Origin: Rhizobiales bacterium CCH10-E5
GTDB taxonomy: Bacteria > Pseudomonadota > Alphaproteobacteria > Rhizobiales > Beijerinckiaceae
Assembly: GCA_001556125.1 (NCBI GenBank)
Contig: LSIG01000016.1
Location: 1 to 39,488 of the forward strand
Direction: 5' to 3'
DNA length: 39,488 nucleotides
The notes under the pieces are model-generated. The model was not told the DNA's origin and made no database searches. It saw only the letters and a list, made by a program, of their open reading frames with translations. The stretch's first letter is position 1; each line of letters starts with the position of its first letter. Shown here piece after piece: positions 1 to 8,196 of the stretch. The translations under genes were made by a program, and so were the position numbers.

Positions 1-69
1 GCCGATCGTCATTGGCGCCGCGCCCCGCCATCGCGCCCGACACAAGCCGCGTCGCCAATGACGATCGGC
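1..69. repeat. Perfect 17-bp inverted repeat at the window edge
   Basis: Bases 1-17 are the exact reverse complement of bases 53-69, with a 35-base spacer. Both arms lie in the reading frame of the GPR-like gene. A fold-back at the very first base of a sequence is often an assembly or amplification artefact at a contig end, but a real hairpin cannot be excluded. Confidence 0.85.
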
Positions 70-3000
70 GCGATTCCAGCTCCCTGGTTCAGGCCTTCTC
101 CGTCCGTCCCTCGGCCAAGCCTTACTGGTTCGCCGGTCTGGCGACGCTGACCTGGCTCGGTGGCGCGGCTTTCGTGCTGCGCAACCGCTTCGGCGCCGTC
201 GACGGCGGCCTGCAGGACCGTTTCGCCGCCTTCGGGGTCGGCGAGTGGACACTGCTGGCGCTCGCCATCGGCGCGCCCGTCGTCTTCTTCTTCGTGCTGG
301 CGGCGCTCTACCGCCGGACGCAGGAGATGCGCCTGGTCTCCCGCGCCATGACCGAGGTCGCGCTGCGGCTGGCCGAGCCAGAGGTCGTAGGCGCCGATTC
401 GGTGCTTTCGCTGAGCCAGACGATCCGGCGCGAGGTCGCCGCGATGGGCGACGGAATCGAACGCGCCGTGGCGCGGGCCGGCGAGCTGGAGACGATCGTG
501 CGCGGCGAGATCGCCACGCTCGAGCGCGCCTATGCCGACAACGAGATCCGTCTGCGCGCCCTGATCGACGAGCTCGTCACCCAGCGCGAGGCGGTCGTCG
601 GCAATGCCGAGCGGGTGAAGTTCGCGATCAGCGGCGCCCATGAAAACCTGTCCAAGGATCTCGATAACGCCAGCCGCGCCATCGCGGAGGCCGTGACCCA
701 GGCGGGCGACCGCGTGACCGGCTCGCTCGGCGAGAAGGGCGACCAGATCACCCTGGCTCTCGGACGCGCCGGCGAACGGGTCATCGACGAGATCAGCGGC
801 CGCGGCAGCGAGCTGGTCGAGCGCCTCCAGGTGACCTCCGGCGAGGTCAGCGAGCGCCTCTCCGGCGCCAGCGACAGCCTCTCGACGCTGCTGGATGGCC
901 GCGCCCGCGATATCGCGACGTCGCTCGAGCGCACGGGCGCCGTGCTGGCCGAGGGCCTCGCCACGGGCGCCCGCGACGTCACCCGCGCCATCACCGAGAC
1001 CGGCTCGCAGGTCGTCGATACATTGACGGCGCGCGTCGAGACCGTGAATGAAACCCTGCGTGCCACCGGCGAAAACCTGGCGCAGGACATTGCCGCCCGC
1101 GGCACCGAGGCGGCGGAGCGCTTCGAGACCAGCAGCCGCACCATGGTGGCGCTGATCGACAGCCAGAGCGAGACGCTGCGTCAGCGCCTGGCCGAGACCG
1201 GCGAGACCCTGCGCGCCTCGCTGGCCGAGGAAGGCGACAGCGTCACCACCCGCTTGGCCGAAGTCGGCCGCGGCGTGAACGGTCTGCTCGCCCGTCAGAA
1301 CGAGCTGATCGCCACCCGCCTCACCGAAGTCGGTGAGAACGTCAACGCGCTGATCGGCACGCAAAGCGAAACGCTCGTCAGCCGCCTCAACGACACGGCG
1401 CGGACCGTGGACGACATCCTGCGCGAGCGCAGCGACGCCATCATCCTGCGTGTGGACGAAGCCGGCCAATCGCTGGGGAATGTCGTCGCCCGTCACGGCG
1501 AGGAACTGGCGACCCGCGTCGCCTCCGTCACGGAGGGGCTCGAAGGCGTCATCGACGGGCGCGGTAGCCTGCTCGTGTCGCGTCTTTCGGAGACTGGCGA
1601 GACCGTGCAGTCGATGCTCGACCGCCAAGCGGAGACGCTGGTGTCCAAGGTGTCGGGCACGGGCGAGCAGGTCACGAGGCTGCTGGCGGACCAGAGCGAG
1701 ACGCTCGTCGCGCGCGTCTCGGGCACGGGCTCGGATGTCGCCAAATTGCTGGAGGAGCAGAGCGAAGCCCTGGTGGCCCGCGTCTCGGGCACGGGGGCCA
1801 ACGTCTCCAGCCTTCTCGCCGGACAGGGCGAGGCGCTGGTCAGCCGCGTCACCGATGCCGGCACAGAGGTCGCCAAACTTCTCGACGGGCAGAGCGAGTC
1901 GCTCGTCCTGCGTCTCGGCGAAGCCGGCGAACAGGTCCATGGCCTGATCGGCGTCCAGAGCGACGCCCTCGCCGCCAGCCTGACGGAGACAGGCGCCCGC
2001 GTCGGCGCCCTGCTCGACGAGCAGGCCGCCTCGCTGACGGTGAAGCTGTCGCAGGCTGGGCTCGAGGTGAAGGACCTGCTCGGCAATGAGAGCCAGGCCC
2101 TGGTCACGCGGGTCGCCGATGTCGGCCGCTCGGTGCACAGCGTCCTGGCCGAGCGCAGCAGCGCCCTGATCACCCGCCTCGCCGAAACCGGCGACAGCCT
2201 CGACCAGCGCCTGGACGAGCGCGGCAACGCCCTCGCCGCCCGCCTGGCCGGCGCGGCGGAGGCGGCCCAGGCCGCCCTGGAGCAGCAGCAGAGCGGCTTC
2301 ATCCAGCGTCTCTCCGAAACGGGCCAGGAAGTCGGCACGCTGCTCGGCGACCAGCGCGAGACCTTGCTGCGCGAATTGGCCGGCGCAGGCCGCGAGGTCC
2401 ACACCCTGCTCGGCGAGCAGAGCGAGGAGCTGGCCCGTCGCCTCTCCGATGCGACACGCTCCTTGTCGGACACCATCAATGTCGACGGCCGCGACGTGGC
2501 CGAGCGGGTCAGCGAGGCGACCCGAGGACTGCGCGAGACCTTCACGGTTCATGCCGAGGAAGCGCGCACGCTGCTCGCGGGCACCGGCCGGGAAATCGTG
2601 CTGGCGCTCACCCAGCAGGGCGGCCGCGTCAACGAGGCGCTATCCGCCAATGCCGAGTCGATGCTGCGCTCGGTCGAGAGCCGCGCCCAGGCGCTCACCG
2701 AGGCCCTGGCCGGTCGCCATGACGCGCTGACGCGTCTGTTCGACGAGCAGGGCCGCGCCATCGAGACGACGATGGGGCAGCGCCTCAGCGCGTTCGCACA
2801 GCTCTTCGAGAATCAGGGCCGGGAGGTCGAGACCGCGTTGGGCTCGCGTCTGGCGGCCTTCGAGGACGTCATCGTCCACAAGGGCGGCGAACTGGGCGGC
2901 CGTCTGTCGCATGACGCCCAGGCACTGACGCTCGCGGTCACGACCGGGATCGCCAGCGTCGAAAAGCTCATCGGCGAGGACGGAATGGCACTGGCCGACC

Positions 3001-5420
3001 GTGTCGGCACGCGCGCGGCGGAGGCTGCCGCGATCCTGGCGGAGCGGACGCGCGAGGCCACCGACGCGATGGAGAGCCAGATCAAGCTCTTCGAGGAGCG
3101 CTCCGGCGCCAAGAGCGCCGAGATCGCCTCGTCGCTCGACAGCCTGATCGCCCGCATCGACGGCAATCTCGGCTCACGCGCCACGGCGCTCAACGAGGCT
3201 CTGGTCGAGCGCACGGTCGACATTGCCCGGGTGCTGGCCGAGGGCGGCCGCGAGGTTACCCGCGCGCTCGCCGCCAAGGCGGACGAGATCGGCGAGGTCG
3301 TCACCTCCAAGAGCGAGTCGCTCACCCGCACGCTCAGCGACAAGGCCGACACCATCAACGCCACGCTGGGCGGCCGCGCGCTCCAGATCGCCGACACGCT
3401 GGACCGCAGCGTCGCGCGCTTCGAGGAGCGCGTCGTCAACCGGCTCGACACCGTCTCGGGCACGCTCGACACGCGTGGCCAGCAGATCGCCGAGACGCTC
3501 CAGAACAAGTCCGACGCCATCTCTTCGGCTCTCGGAGCACGGGCGGAGGAACTGCGCGAACTGTTCGACGACAAGGGCGGCGGCATGGTCGCGGCGCTCG
3601 GGCAGCGCGGCGAGTCGATTGCCAACGAGGTCGCCAATATCGGCGAGACGGTCGTGCGCGCCATCGAGACGCGCGGTTCCTCGATCATCGAGGGCCTGCG
3701 CGAACGCGGCACCGCGATCACGACCGCGCTGGACAGCTCGTCGAGCGCATTGCGCGATACGCTCGAGAACGGCACGCGCCAGTCGGTCGAGGCGCTTGTC
3801 GCCACCAACGAGCAGCTTCGCGGCGAGCTCGGCGGCATGCTCGGCCGCCTCGGCGAGGCGAACAAGCTGATGCAGCAGATCGTCAACGGGGCGAACAAGA
3901 ACCTCGCCGCCGTCGAAGGCGGCCTGTCGGCGCGCGTCGGCGACCTGCAGAGCGTCATCGCCACCGTGATGGACGAGACCGGCAAGGCCTCGCAGCAGAT
4001 CTCGCAGCAGATCGCCGAGCTGAAGGCGTTTTCGGAAGGCGCTCTGCGAGAGACCGCCGTTCTCGTCGGCCAGCTCGACGACAAGGGGCACGCCCTGGGC
4101 GAGGTCACCGAGGCCAGCACCACGGCGCTCAACGCGGTCGCGAGCCGCCTCGAGCAAGTCGAAGCCCGCGTCGGCAAGGCGCTTACCGAGCGCAAGCAGG
4201 CGCTGGAGGAGATCCATGGGCTGATCACCACGCGCACGGATGACGTCGAGTCGATCACGCGCTCCTTCGCGGCGCTGATGGACGAATCGCTGAGCACCGC
4301 CGAAGCGCGCGCCCGCCAGATCGGTTCCGTGCTGACGGATTCGGCCGATGCGACGACGACCGCCATCACGGAGCAGTTCGACCTCATCCGGACGACGACG
4401 AGCCAGGAGCGCGAGCGCACCGCCCAGGCCCTGCGCCAGGCCTACCAGCAGGTTTCGGCCGAAGTCGGCAGCGAACTCGCCAAGGTGACCGAGCGCTTCC
4501 AGGGCGCTGCGCAGGACATGCGCGGCGTCGCGGCCGAGATCCAGCGCGAGCTGGAGGAGACGCGCGCCGAGCTGAAGCGCGGCGTGCTCGACCTCCCGCG
4601 CGAGACGCAGGAATCGACCTCCGCGATGCGCCGCGTCGTGGCGGAGCAGATCAAGGCGCTCAACGAGCTGACCGAGATCGTCACCCGCTCCGGCCGCCGC
4701 AGCGACGTCGCCCTGCCGGTCGATGCCGGCCAGAGCCGGCGGTCGGCACCCGCGGCCACCCTGCCCCGCCAGGAGCCGGCCTATGCCACGGTGACGACCC
4801 AGGCCCGGCTGCCGGCCGCGGAGCCGCTGCTGCGGCCATCGCTCGACGCGACGCCCGAAGCCGAGGAGCCTGTGCCCCCCCGCGCCGAGCTGCGCCCGAG
4901 CCTGCCGCCGCGCCCGGCTGCGGCGCCGACGCCGGCTCCTGCTCCCGCTGCAGAGGCGCCGCGTCGCCCGGCCGCAGCAGAGCCGGCGGCGCCTGCCAAG
5001 GGCGGCTGGCTTTCGGACCTGCTGAACCGCGCCTCGCGTGAGGAGAAGGCGCCGGAGACGCCAAAGCCGACGGCGCATTCGATCGAGCGGCTCGACTCGC
5101 TTTCGGTCGACATCGCCCGCATGATCGACCACGACGCGGCCGTGGAGCTCTGGGACCGCTACAAGCGCGGCGAGCGTAACGTCTTCACGCGGCGCCTTTA
5201 CACGCTGCAGGGTCAGCAGACCTTCGACGAGATCCGTCGCAAGTACCGTCGCGATGCTGAGTTCAAGGAGACCGTCGACCGCTATATCGACGAGTTCGAG
5301 CGCTTGCTGGCGGAAGCCGCCAAGGACGACCGCGACTCGATGGTGGCCAAGACCTATCTGACCTCGGAGACCGGCAAGGTCTACACGATGCTCGCCCATG
5401 CGAGCGGCCGCTTCGAGTAG
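12..5420 (+). CDS. Giant polar-growth ring-type protein with 22-residue apolipoprotein-like repeats (GPR/RgsE-like)
   Basis: This 1802-residue protein has two predicted membrane segments near the N-terminus (about residues 38-56 and 79-100). A very long, almost purely helical cytoplasmic region follows, then a Pro/Ala-rich linker (about 1570-1660) and a conserved-looking charged C-terminal domain (about 1690-1802). Residues 393-854 form 21 uninterrupted 22-residue repeats of the type L/V-S-x-T-G-x-x-V-x-x-L-L-x-x-Q-x-E-x-L-V-x-R, the periodicity of apolipoprotein A/E amphipathic helices. This architecture matches the Growth Pole Ring protein of Agrobacterium (called RgsE in Sinorhizobium), which organises unipolar growth; that assignment is by architecture, not alignment. 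The annotated start is TTG at 12, but the frame is open to base 1, so the true start may lie outside the window. A strong terminator follows the stop. Long antisense frames here are shadows of the regular codon pattern. Confidence 0.78.
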   Translation: MAPRPAIAPDTSRVANDDRRDSSSLVQAFSVRPSAKPYWFAGLATLTWLGGAAFVLRNRFGAVDGGLQDRFAAFGVGEWTLLALAIGAPVVFFFVLAALYRRTQEMRLVSRAMTEVALRLAEPEVVGADSVLSLSQTIRREVAAMGDGIERAVARAGELETIVRGEIATLERAYADNEIRLRALIDELVTQREAVVGNAERVKFAISGAHENLSKDLDNASRAIAEAVTQAGDRVTGSLGEKGDQITLALGRAGERVIDEISGRGSELVERLQVTSGEVSERLSGASDSLSTLLDGRARDIATSLERTGAVLAEGLATGARDVTRAITETGSQVVDTLTARVETVNETLRATGENLAQDIAARGTEAAERFETSSRTMVALIDSQSETLRQRLAETGETLRASLAEEGDSVTTRLAEVGRGVNGLLARQNELIATRLTEVGENVNALIGTQSETLVSRLNDTARTVDDILRERSDAIILRVDEAGQSLGNVVARHGEELATRVASVTEGLEGVIDGRGSLLVSRLSETGETVQSMLDRQAETLVSKVSGTGEQVTRLLADQSETLVARVSGTGSDVAKLLEEQSEALVARVSGTGANVSSLLAGQGEALVSRVTDAGTEVAKLLDGQSESLVLRLGEAGEQVHGLIGVQSDALAASLTETGARVGALLDEQAASLTVKLSQAGLEVKDLLGNESQALVTRVADVGRSVHSVLAERSSALITRLAETGDSLDQRLDERGNALAARLAGAAEAAQAALEQQQSGFIQRLSETGQEVGTLLGDQRETLLRELAGAGREVHTLLGEQSEELARRLSDATRSLSDTINVDGRDVAERVSEATRGLRETFTVHAEEARTLLAGTGREIVLALTQQGGRVNEALSANAESMLRSVESRAQALTEALAGRHDALTRLFDEQGRAIETTMGQRLSAFAQLFENQGREVETALGSRLAAFEDVIVHKGGELGGRLSHDAQALTLAVTTGIASVEKLIGEDGMALADRVGTRAAEAAAILAERTREATDAMESQIKLFEERSGAKSAEIASSLDSLIARIDGNLGSRATALNEALVERTVDIARVLAEGGREVTRALAAKADEIGEVVTSKSESLTRTLSDKADTINATLGGRALQIADTLDRSVARFEERVVNRLDTVSGTLDTRGQQIAETLQNKSDAISSALGARAEELRELFDDKGGGMVAALGQRGESIANEVANIGETVVRAIETRGSSIIEGLRERGTAITTALDSSSSALRDTLENGTRQSVEALVATNEQLRGELGGMLGRLGEANKLMQQIVNGANKNLAAVEGGLSARVGDLQSVIATVMDETGKASQQISQQIAELKAFSEGALRETAVLVGQLDDKGHALGEVTEASTTALNAVASRLEQVEARVGKALTERKQALEEIHGLITTRTDDVESITRSFAALMDESLSTAEARARQIGSVLTDSADATTTAITEQFDLIRTTTSQERERTAQALRQAYQQVSAEVGSELAKVTERFQGAAQDMRGVAAEIQRELEETRAELKRGVLDLPRETQESTSAMRRVVAEQIKALNELTEIVTRSGRRSDVALPVDAGQSRRSAPAATLPRQEPAYATVTTQARLPAAEPLLRPSLDATPEAEEPVPPRAELRPSLPPRPAAAPTPAPAPAAEAPRRPAAAEPAAPAKGGWLSDLLNRASREEKAPETPKPTAHSIERLDSLSVDIARMIDHDAAVELWDRYKRGERNVFTRRLYTLQGQQTFDEIRRKYRRDAEFKETVDRYIDEFERLLAEAAKDDRDSMVAKTYLTSETGKVYTMLAHASGRFE
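1188..2573 (+). repeat. Tandem 66-bp (22-codon) repeat array inside the GPR-like gene
   Basis: Twenty-one consecutive 22-codon units run without a register break, from the unit starting Leu393 to the unit ending Leu854. The most alike neighbours are those starting at Val547, Val569 and Val591, which share the opening VSGTG. Looser copies continue on both sides. The periodicity is visible in both protein and DNA, so unequal recombination could change the copy number. Confidence 0.9.
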
Positions 5421-5444
5421 GAGCGCCTTCCTGGCTGGACATTG

Positions 5445-5473
5445 AAAAGGCCGCCCCCTCGGGGCGGCCTTTT
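5445..5473 (+). terminator. Strong Rho-independent terminator, probably bidirectional
   Basis: A 13-bp perfect stem (5445-5457 with 5461-5473) closes a 3-base loop. It is G/C-rich inside, with an A4 tract on the left and a T4 tract on the right. It lies 24 bases after the stop of the GPR-like gene and about 94 bases past the end of the convergent Mla operon, so it could stop transcription from both sides. Confidence 0.9.
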
Positions 5474-5566
5474 GCATGAGTATCGGGGGAACGGTGCCGA
5501 AAAGCCGCTGCTTTACGGGCAGCAGGCTCGCCGAGCGTCAGCTCGCGAGAGCGGTTGGGGCGCTTG

Positions 5567-6187
5567 TCAGCGCGCCCAGCGCACGATCTCGACGAGCACC
5601 TGCGACAGTGCCCGGTCGAGCGCCTGGGCGGCGCCGGGGCCGTCGACCGCTCCCGCCGGCACGCGAGCCGTGAACAGCCTCGCCCGGCGGATGTCGCCGG
5701 TGCGATCTCCGACGAGCTTCGCCGTGATCTCGACGACCGCGCTGCCACTGGCCGCGTCGATGTTGAAGCTGCGGATGTCGGTGAGAAGCTGGGTCTCCGG
5801 CGTGACACGGTCGCCGGGGCGGGCGACGGAGCCGACGCGGCCAGCGTTCTCGAAGGTCTGGATCAGGCGCACCTGCACCAGCTTTGGCACGCGGTCGGCC
5901 CATTGCGCGCCGCCGACGAAGGACAGGGCCCCTGCGGAATCGCGCACGATGACCCGATCGGAATCGAGCGCCTGAACGGTCGTCGGCTCCTGCACCATCA
6001 GTGTGGCGCGCGAGCCGCCGACGCGGCCGACATTCTGCGGGGCTGAAAGGTCGAACGTGGTGGGAACGCTGCCGCCGCCGCAGCCGGCCAGGAGCAGCGC
6101 GGTCGCGAGGGAGAGCGCCAGCGCACGCGGCCTGCGGAGATTCGAGAACGAGATCGGGATCGACATGGGTTTAGCGGGATCCACCAT
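5567..6187 (-). CDS. ABC-type transport auxiliary lipoprotein of the Mla/Pqi type
   Basis: This is a small (206-residue) secreted lipoprotein. A basic, hydrophobic signal peptide ends in a lipobox (LLAG followed by Cys36), after which the cysteine would be lipidated. The rest resembles the PqiC/DUF330-like auxiliary lipoproteins that accompany MCE transporters, and the position as last gene of an mlaE-mlaF-mlaD operon supports this. As annotated, the start overlaps the end of mlaD by 17 bases. The ATG at 6166 (residue 8) would leave a 4-base gap and a tidier signal peptide, so it is probably the true start. Likely role: a periplasmic or outer-membrane partner in lipid transfer between membranes. 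Confidence 0.75.
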   Translation of the reverse strand: MVDPAKPMSIPISFSNLRRPRALALSLATALLLAGCGGGSVPTTFDLSAPQNVGRVGGSRATLMVQEPTTVQALDSDRVIVRDSAGALSFVGGAQWADRVPKLVQVRLIQTFENAGRVGSVARPGDRVTPETQLLTDIRSFNIDAASGSAVVEITAKLVGDRTGDIRRARLFTARVPAGAVDGPGAAQALDRALSQVLVEIVRWAR

Positions 6188-7316
6188 ATTGAGGGAGCGG
6201 AGGCTTACCGCCGAAGATGAACTGCTGCGGGTTACGCTCCAAACTCCGCAGGGTGCGATTCAGGTCCGTCAGGGTGCGACGCCCGTCGCTGGCCAGCGCC
6301 TCGATGTCGCGCAGGCCCGGCCCGGTGAAGCGGCTGATGCCGCTGGTGATCTCGGCGGTGCGCTTGTCGAGGTTGTCGGCGAGCACGCGGATCGACTTGG
6401 CGGCGTCGCTGACCTCGGTGAAGGCGCTGCGCCCGTCCTTGCCGGCGGCGGTGTTGAGGAAAGCCTGCGCGCTCACCAGCACGCCCTCGACCTGGTCCGC
6501 CGCCTTGTTCAGCTTCTCGGTGATGGAGGCCACGTCCTTGACAGCCTTGCCGACATCGCCGCTGGAGCCGCCGAGCGCCGCCGTGAACTTGTCGACGTTC
6601 TCGACGATGGAGGCGACCTTCTTCTGGTCGACCGAGCGGACGATGTCCGTCAGTTCCTGGCTGAGTACGCCGAGTTTCTCCGACAGCGGCGCGATCGTCT
6701 CGGCGATGCTGCCGAAGCTCTTCATCAGCTTGTCGACGCCATCGGCGTTGTCGCCGAGCGCCGCGGAGAACTTCTCGACATTGCGGACCGTGTTGCCGAT
6801 CGAGCCGGCATTGTCCTTCACGAGATTGTTGAGGCCACTCAGAGTCGCATCCGCCTTGGCGGCGATGTTGCGGACCGTTTCGACGATGTCCTGCAGCTCG
6901 GAGCGCTCGGCCACGATCACCGGCAGGGTCTGCCCCTCCGGCGGCTTGAGCGGCAGCGATTTCGGATCGCCGCCGACGAGCTGGACCGCGACGATGCCGG
7001 TCGCGAGGCCGACCGTCTCGAGCCTGGCGCGCGTATCGACCCGCAGGGGTGTGGTGGCATCGACGGAAATCACCGCATTGATGCGGCTGGGGTCATCCGG
7101 CTGCAGTTCGATCTTGGTCACCTCGCCGACGCGCAGGCCGTTGAACAGCACGCTGGAACCGCGGCCCAGCCCCGTCACGGTGCCGCTGAAGATGACGCGA
7201 ACATCCTGCCGCCCCCCGGCGTTGCCGCTGTTGAACCAGTAGACGAAGCCGAACAACGCGGCGAGGACCGCCAGCGTGAACAATCCGACAAGGGCGTAAT
7301 TGGCGCGCGATTCCAT
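6171..7316 (-). CDS. mlaD: MCE-domain lipid-transport protein, MlaD family
   Basis: This 381-residue protein has one N-terminal membrane anchor (about residues 8-28) followed by an MCE domain (about 38-120). A long helical C-terminal region rich in Asn, Asp, Ala and Lys follows, of the sort that forms tunnels or coiled coils in longer MCE proteins. E. coli MlaD is about 183 residues, so this is the longer form common in alphaproteobacteria. MCE proteins assemble as hexamers in the periplasm and carry phospholipids between inner and outer membranes. The gene starts 3 bases after the ATPase stop, so the two are surely cotranscribed. Confidence 0.88.
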   Translation of the reverse strand: MESRANYALVGLFTLAVLAALFGFVYWFNSGNAGGRQDVRVIFSGTVTGLGRGSSVLFNGLRVGEVTKIELQPDDPSRINAVISVDATTPLRVDTRARLETVGLATGIVAVQLVGGDPKSLPLKPPEGQTLPVIVAERSELQDIVETVRNIAAKADATLSGLNNLVKDNAGSIGNTVRNVEKFSAALGDNADGVDKLMKSFGSIAETIAPLSEKLGVLSQELTDIVRSVDQKKVASIVENVDKFTAALGGSSGDVGKAVKDVASITEKLNKAADQVEGVLVSAQAFLNTAAGKDGRSAFTEVSDAAKSIRVLADNLDKRTAEITSGISRFTGPGLRDIEALASDGRRTLTDLNRTLRSLERNPQQFIFGGKPPLPQYGGSR

Positions 7317-7319
7317 GAG

Positions 7320-8180
7320 CTAGACTGTCGTTTCCCGGTGCTCCGCCGGCATGCGGGCTCGTGCCCGCTCGCCGCCGAAATAGGCTTTGAGCCATGGATG
7401 GTCGGATGCCAGCATCGTGGCCAGCGGGCCGACGGCGATGACGCGCTTGTCCGCCAGGGCGCCGATGCGGTCGCAGGCGGAATAAAGGCTGTCCAGATCG
7501 TGGGTTACCATGAACACCGTCAGCCCCAAAGTCTGCTTCAGCGTGACAATGAGATCGTCGAATTCCGCGGCGCCGATCGGGTCCAGGCCCGATGTGGGCT
7601 CGTCGAGGAAGACGATGTCGGGATCGAGCGCGAGCGCACGCGCCAGAGCCGCGCGTTTGATCATGCCGCCGGAGAGTTCCGAGGGCGATTTGTCGGCAGC
7701 GTCCGGCGGCAGGCCGACGAGATCGAGCTTCACCATCGCCATATCGTCGAGCAGACCCGGCGAAAGCTGCAGATATTCGCGCATCGGCACCTGGATGTTC
7801 TGCTTGACCGTCAGGGCCGAGAACAGGGCTCCCTGCTGGAACATCACACCGAAGCGGCGTTCCAGGGCGCGGCGCTGGACGGTGCTGAGCGTGTCGACAT
7901 CCTCGCCGAAGACCTCGATCGTGCCGCGCGCCTTCTGAACGAGCCCGAGGATGGTGCGCGTCAGAACCGATTTGCCCTGACCCGACCCGCCGACGAATCC
8001 AAGGATCTCACCGCGCATCACGTCGAGATCCAGCCCGTCCATGATCACCTTCTCGCCGAAGGCGACCTTGAGGTCGCGCACGCGGATCACGACCTCGCCC
8101 TCGGGCGTGGTCCCCTCCGGTCCCCGCTCGGACCGTTCGCGCTCGCCAACCGGCGGCTCCTGTATCCCCTGTTCGCTCAT
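7320..8180 (-). CDS. mlaF: Phospholipid-transport ABC ATPase, MlaF family
   Basis: This 286-residue ABC ATPase has a Walker A motif GGSGQGKS (64-71), the signature LSGGM (169-173) and a Walker B/D-loop FLDEPTSGLD (191-200). The GGSGQGKS form and the sequence FQQGALF after the Q-loop are typical of MlaF/Ttg2A ATPases. An N-terminal extension of about 30 residues, rich in Glu, Gly and Pro, precedes the domain. The gene sits 16 bases after the permease and 3 before mlaD. It would power lipid movement by the MlaE-MlaD complex at the inner membrane. Confidence 0.92.
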   Translation of the reverse strand: MSEQGIQEPPVGERERSERGPEGTTPEGEVVIRVRDLKVAFGEKVIMDGLDLDVMRGEILGFVGGSGQGKSVLTRTILGLVQKARGTIEVFGEDVDTLSTVQRRALERRFGVMFQQGALFSALTVKQNIQVPMREYLQLSPGLLDDMAMVKLDLVGLPPDAADKSPSELSGGMIKRAALARALALDPDIVFLDEPTSGLDPIGAAEFDDLIVTLKQTLGLTVFMVTHDLDSLYSACDRIGALADKRVIAVGPLATMLASDHPWLKAYFGGERARARMPAEHRETTV

Positions 8181-8196
8181 CTCCGGGATACGGTCC

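Noticed and set aside
9..2552. 847-residue open frame on the minus strand opposite the GPR-like gene
   Set aside because: It mirrors the 22-codon repeats of the sense gene, lacks recognisable motifs, and arises from high GC and regular codon use.
3174..5477. 767-residue minus-strand open frame
   Set aside because: It is an antisense shadow of the GPR-like gene, with low-complexity Arg/Ala/Leu composition, and crosses the terminator.
5476..5673. 65-residue plus-strand open frame after the terminator
   Set aside because: It lies mostly opposite the lipoprotein gene and lacks family features or a good ribosome site.
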